10,089 bases of DNA from positions 1 to 10,089 of the forward strand of contig JAEYTO010000070.1 in the NCBI GenBank assembly GCA_023433925.1, read 5' to 3'. Position 1 is the stretch's first letter; every line of letters begins with the position of its first letter. The position numbers and the translations under genes were made by a program. Under the pieces are notes generated by a model. The model saw nothing but the letters and a program-made list of their open reading frames with translations. It did no database searches and had not been told where the DNA came from. Of this stretch, positions 1 through 4,722 are shown piece by piece. This DNA comes from Pseudomonadota bacterium (GTDB lineage: Bacteria > Desulfobacterota > Desulfovibrionia > Desulfovibrionales > Desulfovibrionaceae).

Positions 1-327
1 CATCCGGGCAGGGTGCAGGCCGTGTACATCCGCCTGGCCAGGCCCGACCAGGTGCGCGTGGCGGGCATGCGCCGGCTGGCCGAGAACCTGCGCGCCATGG
101 GCAGCGAGCTTGTGCTCGCCCGCGACACCATGGACATGGCCGTGCACGCGGCCGAGCGCGGCTGGATCGAGGCCTGGCGGCTGGCGGACATCGCCGGCGA
201 GAAGGTGGTGGGCGAAGAGCCGCCGGGGCTGCTGGGCGACGCGCTCCAGCCCGGCGCCTGGCGCGCCCGGTACTTCCGCCCCGGGCAGGCCGGTGACGAG
301 CCGCCCGACCGGGGCCGGGTGGAGTAG
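1..327 (+). CDS. DUF2183/App1-like phosphatase domain protein, C-terminal fragment
   Basis: The frame is open to the first base, so this is the last 108 residues of a longer protein that starts outside the window. The fragment begins HPGRVQAVYIR and continues with a small helical region ending DTMDMAVHAAERGWI. This resembles the C-terminal end of the DUF2183 (App1 phosphatidate phosphatase catalytic) domain as I know it, where a 'FPGRV-AIYIR' strand is followed by an 'L-DT--AA-HAA--GLI' segment. The family uses a DxDxT phosphatase motif near the N-terminal side of the domain, which is not in the window, so catalytic competence cannot be judged. The last 40 or so residues are low-complexity (Gly, Pro, Arg rich) and probably form an unstructured tail. 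The valine codon GTG at 13 could be read as a start, but the similarity continues upstream of it. The stop is TAG at 325-327. I see no clear terminator before the next gene. Confidence 0.6.
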   Translation, partial: HPGRVQAVYIRLARPDQVRVAGMRRLAENLRAMGSELVLARDTMDMAVHAAERGWIEAWRLADIAGEKVVGEEPPGLLGDALQPGAWRARYFRPGQAGDEPPDRGRVE

Positions 328-430
328 GGGCAAGGGCGCGCGTTAGATTTCCGGCCCGGATTTCACATCCCCTGGCCCTGGCCCATTACCTATGCTGTGC
401 GCGGGGAGGAGGCTTACAAGGAGCCTCGAC

Positions 431-1561
431 ATGGCGCAGCCAGCACGCACCGACCGCTTCGACCCGCGCCGCGACCGGCGCGATCCGGCGTCCCTGGACC
501 GCCGCGTGAGCCGGTTCCCGGACCGGCGCGGCCATTTGACCCCCGACAAGCGCGAGGGCCCGCACAAGGTCACCGGCAAGGACGCCCGCAAGGGCGGGCC
601 CCCAGGCGTGGAAAGAGAAGCCGAGCGCGGCCGCGAGGCCGGCAGGCCGGGCGAGATCCCCAAGCCCGGCTGGCGCGACATCGCCCTGCGCACCTGGCGC
701 GAACAGTCCAGGGACAACCTGTCCCTGGTGGCGGCGGGCGTGGCCTTCTACGTCCTGCTGGCCATGGTCCCGGCCATGGCGGCCATGCTGTCCATCTACG
801 GCTTGGTGGCCGACCCGCGGCAACTTCAACAGAATATCGGCCAGATGGGCGGAGTGCTCCCCCAGGACGCCATGTCCATCATCCAGCGCCAGCTGTCCGA
901 GGTCGCCTCGGGCGCTGGCGGCGCCCTGAGCGTCGCCGCCGCCGTGAGCATCCTGCTGGCCCTATGGAGCGCGTCCAAGGGCATGAAGGGGCTCATCCAG
1001 GCCCTGAACATCGCCTATGAAGAGGAGGAGCGCCGCGGCTTCCTCAAGCTCAACGCCGTGTCCCTGGGGCTGACCCTGGCCGGCCTGATCTTCTTCATCG
1101 TGGCCCTGACCGCCGTGGTGGCCATCCCGGCCATCCTGGGCAACCTTGGCCTGCCCGATTCCGTGGAATGGGCCGTGTCCCTGGCCCGCTGGCCGCTGCT
1201 GGCCGTGGCGGGCATCGTGGCCCTGGCCGCGCTCTACCGCTACGCGCCCAGCCGCGACGCGCCGCGCTGGCGCTGGGTCAGCCCCGGCTCGGTCGCGGCC
1301 ACGCTGCTCTGGATCGCGGCCTCGCTGCTCTTCTCCGTCTACGTGAGCAACTTCGGCAGCTACAACGAGACCTACGGCTCCCTGGGCGCGGTGGTCATCC
1401 TGCTCATGTGGCTCTTCATCACATCCTATGTGGTGCTCCTGGGCGCGGAGCTCAACTCCGAGATGGAGCATCAGACGCGCAAGGACACCACCAAGGGCGA
1501 GCCCAGGCCCATGGGCAGTCGTGGCGCGCGCATGGCGGACGAGCTCGGCCCCAAGCCGTAA
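431..1561 (+). CDS. YihY/virulence factor BrkB family inner-membrane protein
   Basis: This 376-residue protein belongs to the YihY/BrkB family of polytopic inner-membrane proteins, whose molecular function is not settled (older annotations as RNase BN are wrong). Six hydrophobic segments are visible at about residues 97-123, 162-180, 208-236, 251-270, 285-305 and 316-340. Family hallmarks are present: DNLSLVAAGVAFYVLLAMVP in the first helix, the YRYAP motif near 269-273, SPGSVAATLLWIA near 284-296, and NETYGSLGAVVILLMWL followed by LLGAELN near 312-342. The start at ATG 431 is chosen because AAGGAG (418-423) lies 7 bases upstream. An in-frame ATG at 392 would add 13 residues but lacks such a site. 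Unusual is a long hydrophilic N-terminal extension (residues 1 to about 80) crowded with Arg and Asp, predicted to be disordered and cytoplasmic. A TATGCT hexamer at 391-396 could be a -10 element, but no matching -35 is evident. Confidence 0.9.
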   Translation: MAQPARTDRFDPRRDRRDPASLDRRVSRFPDRRGHLTPDKREGPHKVTGKDARKGGPPGVEREAERGREAGRPGEIPKPGWRDIALRTWREQSRDNLSLVAAGVAFYVLLAMVPAMAAMLSIYGLVADPRQLQQNIGQMGGVLPQDAMSIIQRQLSEVASGAGGALSVAAAVSILLALWSASKGMKGLIQALNIAYEEEERRGFLKLNAVSLGLTLAGLIFFIVALTAVVAIPAILGNLGLPDSVEWAVSLARWPLLAVAGIVALAALYRYAPSRDAPRWRWVSPGSVAATLLWIAASLLFSVYVSNFGSYNETYGSLGAVVILLMWLFITSYVVLLGAELNSEMEHQTRKDTTKGEPRPMGSRGARMADELGPKP

Positions 1562-1635
1562 GCGTCGCCAAAGAAAACCAGGCCAGGCCGGATCGTCCTT
1601 CTGGAAATCGAGCGCCCCGGCCAGGGCCGGCCGGC

Positions 1636-1670
1636 GCCGTGGGGCTTGGCACAGCCCCAGGCCCCACGGC
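1636..1670. repeat. Large intergenic stem-loop
   Basis: GCCGTGGGGC (1636-1645) is perfectly complementary to GCCCCACGGC (1661-1670). The stem can continue for four more pairs inward (one a G-U) to a loop of about seven bases. No T-run follows on the plus strand, so it is not a standard intrinsic terminator. It may protect the 3' end of the upstream mRNA or belong to a dispersed repeat. Confidence 0.5.
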
Positions 1671-1718
1671 AGTCCCGTGATCGATCCTTGGGCCAAGGGC
1701 CCCGCCCTGGACCCCGCC

Positions 1719-1750
1719 AAGGGGTCGCGGACCCCTTCGGAATCCCTTTT
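1719..1750 (+). terminator. Possible intrinsic terminator downstream of YihY-family gene
   Basis: AAGGGGTC (1719-1726) and GACCCCTT (1730-1737) form an 8-bp stem with a GCG loop. TTTT at 1747-1750 lies about nine bases beyond the stem, which is farther than in a textbook terminator. It lies about 160 bases after the YihY-family stop and upstream of the rubrerythrin promoter, a position that fits separation of the two units. Confidence 0.4.
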
Positions 1751-1810
1751 CGCGCCTTGCCTGACCCGGCCGCGTCTCCCGCTCCGAGCCCCTGTCCACC
1801 CAATCCAGGC

Positions 1811-1838
1811 TGGACAAACTCCCCGGACCTGTTATCGT
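1811..1838 (+). promoter_or_regulatory. Sigma-70-type promoter of rubrerythrin
   Basis: TGGACA (1811-1816, five of six to TTGACA) and TATCGT (1833-1838, four of six to TATAAT) are separated by 16 bases. Transcription would start near 1845, leaving a leader of about 58 bases before the rubrerythrin ATG. I looked for a PerR-like or Fur-like palindrome around it and saw none that is convincing. Confidence 0.5.
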
Positions 1839-1902
1839 GCGGAACATTCGCGATTCCAATTTCAATGCTCCATCAAACGCATATCTCCCAAGGGAGGATG
1901 GC

Positions 1903-2484
1903 ATGTCCAAGAAATCCGTGCGCGGCACGCAGACCGAGAAGAACCTCCTCACCGCCTTCGCCGGCGAGTCGCAGGCCCGCAACCGCTATAGCTATTTCTC
2001 GTCCCAGGCCAAGAAGGACGGCTATGTCCAGATCGCGCACATCTTCGAGGAGACGGCCAACCAGGAGAAGGAGCACGCCAAGCGCTTCTTCAAGTTTCTG
2101 GAGGGCGGCGAGGCCCTGGTGAGCTACGCCTTCCCGGCCGGCATCGTCGGCGCGACCCGCGACAACCTCATCGCCTCGGCCGACGGCGAGCGCCACGAGC
2201 ACACGGAGATGTATCCGGGCTTCGCCGAGGTGGCCATGTCCGAGGGCTTCGCGGAGATCGCCGCGACCTTCCGCAACGTGTCCGTGGCCGAGCGCTTCCA
2301 TGAGCGCCGCTACCGCGAGCTGGCCGAGAACATCGACAAGGGCCGCGTGTTCCGCCGGCCCGAGAAGGTCGTCTGGCGTTGCCGCAACTGCGGCTACGTG
2401 CACGAGGACTTCGGCGCGCCCGAGCTCTGCCCGGCCTGCATCCACCCCAGGGACCATTTCGAGATCCTCAAGATCAACTGGTAG
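1903..2484 (+). CDS. rbr: Rubrerythrin
   Basis: Rubrerythrin is a cytoplasmic non-haem di-iron peroxidase that reduces hydrogen peroxide with electrons from NAD(P)H via rubredoxin or similar carriers. It is a main oxidative-stress enzyme of anaerobes. The 193-residue protein has the normal length. Residues 1 to about 146 form the four-helix ferritin-like domain with the expected ligand positions: E22 in AFAGESQARNRY, E55 and H58 in QEKEH, E96 and E99 in GERHEH, and E130/H133 in AERFHE. Residues 157-193 form a rubredoxin-like Fe(Cys)4 domain with C160-X2-C163 and C176-X2-C179, ending in the typical HFEILKINW. The sequence strongly resembles the Desulfovibrio protein as I recall it. The start at ATG 1903 follows AGGGAGG (1891-1897) at 5 bases. 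A longer frame from 1837 adds 22 residues that do not belong to the family. The gene is monocistronic, with promoter at 1811 and terminator at 2552. Confidence 0.97.
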   Translation: MSKKSVRGTQTEKNLLTAFAGESQARNRYSYFSSQAKKDGYVQIAHIFEETANQEKEHAKRFFKFLEGGEALVSYAFPAGIVGATRDNLIASADGERHEHTEMYPGFAEVAMSEGFAEIAATFRNVSVAERFHERRYRELAENIDKGRVFRRPEKVVWRCRNCGYVHEDFGAPELCPACIHPRDHFEILKINW

Positions 2485-2551
2485 GAGCGGCCTCGCCGCG
2501 CGGCTGCCTCCAGGCCGCAACCTCCGCCGGCGCGGCGCACGGCCGAGCCGC

Positions 2552-2587
2552 AAGGGCCGGACCTCTCACGAGGCCCGGCCCTTGTTC
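2552..2587 (+). terminator. Intrinsic terminator of rubrerythrin
   Basis: AAGGGCCGG (2552-2560) pairs with CCGGCCCTT (2575-2583). After one A-C mismatch four further inner pairs close a four-base loop. TTGTT follows at 2582-2586. It lies about 70 bases after the rubrerythrin stop. Confidence 0.7.
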
Positions 2588-2630
2588 CGTGCAAAAGGCC
2601 TTATCAGACTGTCGAAAAGCCGTTTATTAC

Positions 2631-2698
2631 GAGAGAGACCCCTTTTTGAAAAAAGGGGCCTCTCTCGCGCTCTCTCCACCAAAAACTTTTGATATTAT
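2631..2698 (+). terminator. Second hairpin of the GAGAGA/TCTCTC family after rubrerythrin
   Basis: GAGAGAG (2631-2637) pairs with CTCTCTC (2660-2666), and CCCCTTTTT (2639-2647) with AAAAAGGGG (2650-2658), with one internal mismatch and a tight centre. It is followed by GCGCTCTCTCC (2667-2677) and an AAAAACTTTT tract. The hairpin plus a trailing GCTCTCTCC segment is the same plan seen after two minus-strand genes (4013-4039 and 4677-4705), always downstream of the gene on the strand it serves. Confidence 0.5.
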
Positions 2699-2729
2699 TT
2701 CAGTATATTGCCTGGGCACGGCAGTTTAA

Positions 2730-2762
2730 AAACGGGGTTCCAAGGGGGCCGCACCCCCTTGG
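2730..2762 (-). terminator. Intrinsic terminator of the hemerythrin gene
   Basis: CCAAGGGGG (2740-2748) and CCCCCTTGG (2754-2762) form a perfect 9-bp stem with a five-base loop. Read on the minus strand, the stem is followed by AACCCCGTTTTTAAA, giving a T-run seven bases after it. It lies about 60 bases past the hemerythrin stop. The tail matches the one at 3957-4001. Confidence 0.5.
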
Positions 2763-2803
2763 CCGCCGGAGGCAGTATAATACGACCTTTGTCAATGATC
2801 TGA

Positions 2804-2820
2804 GCCTGTTTTCAACAGGC
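2804..2820 (-). repeat. Short hairpin directly after the hemerythrin stop
   Basis: GCCTGTT (2804-2810) and AACAGGC (2814-2820) form a 7-bp stem with a three-base loop, two bases beyond the hemerythrin stop codon. No T-run follows on either strand. It may act in 3' end stability or be the edge of the dispersed element. Confidence 0.45.
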
Positions 2821-2822
2821 TG

Positions 2823-3437
2823 TCAGGCCCTGGCCTTGAGGCTGCCGAGGCCCAGGCCCGCGCCGGGGCGCGGCTGGGCGGTCGCCGGAATTTCCGGGGC
2901 TCGGGGAACCTCCGCTGCCCCAGAGGCCTCGGGCGGCCGGGGCGCGCGCTCGGGCTTGCCCGCTTCCGGAACGACCAGTCCCTTGGCGGCCGGGCCCTTG
3001 CCGCCGGCCGGCGGAAGGCTGATCCCGAGCACGATGTCCATGGCCTGCCTGAACTGCCCGCCAAGCTCCGCGAGGAGTTTCTGGGGCATGTGCCGGCGGG
3101 CCAGGGGAAAGATGTCGGCCTCCTCCTCGTCCAGGTGGTGCGCGGTGTATTCCGCGAGGCCCTCGACCTTGACGCCGAACAGCTCGTGCTCCCTGGGAAA
3201 GCGGCGCGCGTCGAGGATGATCATCTCGATGATGTGGTGCTCGTTGACGCCTTCCAGGGCGTCGTGGCGGGCCGCCCCGAACTCCAGGAGGAAGTCGTAG
3301 AAGTACTTCTCCTCCATGGTGTGGTGGGCGGTGAGCTGGCGCTCGTATTCGGCGAAGGCCTCGGGCCGCTGCTCGGCCTCCTGGGCCAGCCGGCGCAGCA
3401 CGGCGTGGTGCTCGGTCAGGGCCTCGACAATGTCCAT
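2823..3437 (-). CDS. Hemerythrin HHE cation-binding domain protein with Pro/Ala-rich tail
   Basis: This is a 204-residue cytoplasmic protein with one hemerythrin/HHE domain (about residues 3-130), a four-helix bundle that binds a di-iron centre. Family members bind O2, sense redox state, store iron or assist iron-sulfur repair, and which applies here is open. Candidate ligands are H10 or H11, H39 and E43 (HHTMEEKYF), H67/H68 and E71 (NEHHIIEM), and H101 with D103/E104-E106 (AHHLDEEEADIFP). From about residue 140 the protein turns into a Pro, Ala, Gly and Lys-rich tail of some 60 residues without recognisable fold. The start at ATG 3437 is preceded by AGGAGG (3443-3448) with 5 bases of spacing. 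A longer frame from 3497 only adds 20 residues lacking similarity. The gene converges on rubrerythrin and lies 123 bases downstream of the Cys-rich gene on the same strand. It has no membrane segment or signal peptide. Confidence 0.88.
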   Translation of the reverse strand: MDIVEALTEHHAVLRRLAQEAEQRPEAFAEYERQLTAHHTMEEKYFYDFLLEFGAARHDALEGVNEHHIIEMIILDARRFPREHELFGVKVEGLAEYTAHHLDEEEADIFPLARRHMPQKLLAELGGQFRQAMDIVLGISLPPAGGKGPAAKGLVVPEAGKPERAPRPPEASGAAEVPRAPEIPATAQPRPGAGLGLGSLKARA

Positions 3438-3560
3438 GGATTCCTCCTGCTGGCGCTGTGACGTGCGGGACGCCGGTTCCGTTCGACACCCTGCCATAGC
3501 ACGTTTCGCGCGGCCGGGGGAACCCTGCCGGAGGATTTCGAGAGAGGCGGCTTGCGGTCC

Positions 3561-3830
3561 CTACTCCCTGCCGAGCAAGAAGACCTGCTCCCAGTCGATG
3601 GGCGCGAGGCTGGCGCGGTTGCGCTCCTGGAGCACGGGCCAGGCCTCGGCCGGGATGACGCGCGCCGGGATGGAGTTGATGAACTGGCGGCCGTCCTCGC
3701 CGCCGCAGCAGGCGCAGGCCCAGCCGCACACGTCGCAGGTGCAGCCGCCGGTCTTGATGAGCTCCTTGAGGACGCCGGCCTTGTCGCAGCAGGCATCGCA
3801 CAGGAGCAGGGTCGCGGAGGGTCGTTCCAT
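3561..3830 (-). CDS. Small nine-cysteine protein of unknown function
   Basis: I do not recognise a named family. The 89-residue protein has nine cysteines, all in its first half: C11, C14, C15, C30, C32, C35, C39, C41 and C42, arranged as CDACC and CTCDVCGWACACCGG. Such paired CxxC/CxC clusters normally bind zinc or another metal, or an iron-sulfur cluster. The second half (residues 48-89) is Cys-free and ends with a conserved-looking FINSIPARVIPAEAW and ERNRASLAPIDWEQVF. There is no signal peptide or membrane segment, so it is probably cytoplasmic. The ATG at 3830 is the only sensible start, because an in-frame stop (TAG on the minus strand, 3852-3854) lies just upstream with no other start between. 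No Shine-Dalgarno sequence precedes it. Codon use and base composition match the neighbours. The hemerythrin-like gene follows 123 bases downstream. A role in metal or redox handling would be inference only. Confidence 0.75.
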   Translation of the reverse strand: MERPSATLLLCDACCDKAGVLKELIKTGGCTCDVCGWACACCGGEDGRQFINSIPARVIPAEAWPVLQERNRASLAPIDWEQVFLLGRE

Positions 3831-3838
3831 GGCCGGGC

Positions 3839-3867
3839 AAGGTAGCCATGACTACACCCGCTGGCAA
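3839..3867 (-). promoter_or_regulatory. Possible promoter of the nine-cysteine protein
   Basis: On the minus strand TTGCCA (3867-3862) and TACCTT (3844-3839) are spaced by 17 bases. The -35 matches five of six, the -10 only three of six. Transcription would begin at or next to the ATG at 3830, giving a leaderless or nearly leaderless message, which would explain the missing ribosome site. Confidence 0.3.
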
Positions 3868-3956
3868 GGCCGGGCTCGGCCAGAGCGCGGCGGCTAGATG
3901 GATGCGATCATGCCACGTGGGACTGCCTTGCCGGGCCAAGATCTTAAGCAGTCTGC

Positions 3957-4001
3957 AAAAAAACGGGTTCCAAGGGCCGCCTTATCAGAAGCGGGCCTTG
4001 G
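3957..4001 (-). terminator. Intrinsic terminator of the DUF4823-like lipoprotein gene
   Basis: CCAAGG (3970-3975) pairs with CCTTGG (3996-4001). After a G-G mismatch CCGC (3977-3980) pairs with GCGG (3991-3994), leaving a 10-base loop. On the minus strand the stem is followed by AACCCG and seven T (complement of 3957-3963). Stem base and tail match the hemerythrin terminator at 2730-2762, with a different, larger loop. Confidence 0.65.
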
Positions 4002-4012
4002 CGGGAGAGAGC

Positions 4013-4039
4013 CCGAGAGAGGGCGGCGCCCTCTCTCGG
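4013..4039 (-). repeat. Perfect 12-bp hairpin after the lipoprotein gene
   Basis: CCGAGAGAGGGC (4013-4024) and GCCCTCTCTCGG (4028-4039) pair perfectly around a GGC loop, 15 bases beyond the lipoprotein stop. The flank GGGCCTTGGCGGG at 3994-4006 is nearly identical to the flank of the hairpin at 4677-4705. The hairpin alone lacks a T-run, and the T-run terminator lies just beyond it at 3957-4001. Confidence 0.7.
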
Positions 4040-4054
4040 TTGATTCGCAAGGCT

Positions 4055-4582
4055 TTATTCGGCCTGCGCGGCGAAGGCCTTGGCCGCCCATTCGTTCAGC
4101 GGCGCGACGAGCTGCTCGGAGGGCGTGCTCGGCCTGAGCACGATCTGGCCCTGGCCCACGAGCTGGGCCGTGTTCACGGTCCTGCCCGTGGCGGCCTCGA
4201 CCACGGACACGTGGACTTCCGCCGCCTCGGGCTTGGCCGAGATCGCGGCGCGGTCCACCCAGCGCACGATGCGCGGATAGACGAGATAGGCCGAGTTGGT
4301 CCGGCGTGCCGAGGCCAGCGCCTCGTCCTGGGTTTCCTTGGCCAGGCCGATGATCCTGTCCGTGGTGTAGGGCTCCAGGGACTCGGCCACGGCCACGGAG
4401 GCCAGCAGGCCCGAGCCCTCGTGAACCTTATCTTCGTGGCGGCCGTCCTCGGCCACCGCGACATAGACCGGGACACCCCGCGCGATAGGCCCGCCGGCGG
4501 TGTCGCTGACCACCAGGGACTTGGCGCAGCCCGAGGCGAGGACAAGGCACAAGGCGAGGAAGAGACGGGAGATGGAGTTCAT
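4055..4582 (-). CDS. DUF4823-like outer or inner membrane lipoprotein
   Basis: The 175-residue protein starts with a short signal peptide (hydrophobic residues 7-16) and a lipobox LASGC, so C19 should be lipidated after export. The mature part resembles the DUF4823 family of small lipoproteins of unknown function as I remember it: VAVAEDGRHEDKVHEGSG near 42-59, a 'SAYLVYPRIVRWVDRA' strand near 97-112, and EVHVSVVEAATGRTVN near 121-136. In members of this group the gene product is probably periplasmic and membrane-anchored. No catalytic motif is visible. The start at ATG 4582 gives a well-formed signal peptide, although the ribosome site upstream is weak (GAGAA about 8 bases before). The gene lies 140 bases downstream of the acyl-CoA synthetase on the same strand but a hairpin (4677-4705) stands between, so it is probably a separate unit. 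It is followed by a hairpin and a T-run terminator. Confidence 0.75.
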   Translation of the reverse strand: MNSISRLFLALCLVLASGCAKSLVVSDTAGGPIARGVPVYVAVAEDGRHEDKVHEGSGLLASVAVAESLEPYTTDRIIGLAKETQDEALASARRTNSAYLVYPRIVRWVDRAAISAKPEAAEVHVSVVEAATGRTVNTAQLVGQGQIVLRPSTPSEQLVAPLNEWAAKAFAAQAE

Positions 4583-4676
4583 GGTCGTTCTCGATTGTGG
4601 TCATGTGCGGGATTGGGCTGCATGGCCCGCCAGGGCGTGAGGCCGAGGAAAGACGCGGGCCCTGGCGGGCGGGAGC

Positions 4677-4705
4677 CCGCGAGAGGGGCGACGCCCCTCT
4701 CGCGG
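4677..4705 (-). terminator. Perfect 13-bp hairpin after the acyl-CoA synthetase gene
   Basis: CCGCGAGAGGGGC (4677-4689) and GCCCCTCTCGCGG (4693-4705) pair perfectly around a GAC loop, 17 bases beyond the acyl-CoA synthetase stop. No T-run follows on the minus strand within 30 bases, so it may be a Rho-linked or stability element rather than a strict intrinsic terminator. It is a close relative of the hairpin at 4013-4039, with paired base changes in both arms. Confidence 0.55.
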
Positions 4706-4722
4706 CCGCCGGAAGCCTCGGG

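Larger units (their letters stand above)
1562..1902. other. Intergenic region with nested inverted repeats, no gene
   Basis: This stretch between the YihY-family gene and rubrerythrin holds no credible gene. It contains a large hairpin (1636-1670), a second shorter one (1719-1737) followed by TTTT, and the rubrerythrin promoter and leader (1811-1902). CCTTGG-G-CCAAGG (1686-1698) is a further small palindrome. Reading frames that cross it have no ribosome site and no recognisable product. Confidence 0.6.
2485..2822. other. Convergent intergenic region packed with terminators and repeats
   Basis: This gene-free stretch lies between the converging rubrerythrin and hemerythrin genes. It carries four separate inverted repeats (2552-2583, 2631-2666, 2740-2762, 2804-2820), and the middle part (about 2590-2735) is clearly more AT-rich than the genes around it. 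Two short motifs, GCCTTATCAGA (2598-2608) and CGGG(G)TTCCAAGGG (2733-2747), recur in the region near 3964-3989, which suggests parts of a dispersed intergenic element. I see no coding sequence. Confidence 0.6.

Noticed and set aside
1845..1875. PerR or Fur-type operator in the rubrerythrin leader
   Set aside because: GGAA and TTCC at 1841-1857 are not symmetrically arranged around the centre, and no AT-rich 15-mer dyad typical of these regulators is visible.
1837..1902. Longer rubrerythrin start with 22 additional residues
   Set aside because: The extra residues are not part of the family, the proposed start overlaps the promoter region, and AGGGAGG precedes ATG 1903.
2590..2822. Insertion sequence remnant in the AT-richer convergent region
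   Set aside because: There is no transposase fragment, no target duplication and no long terminal repeats. The inverted repeats are better explained as terminators and short dispersed elements.
2812..3939. A 375-codon minus-strand open frame across the hemerythrin and Cys-rich genes
   Set aside because: It is a different frame on the same strand with Arg/Pro/Ala-rich composition. The two real genes have ribosome site or domain support and this one has none.
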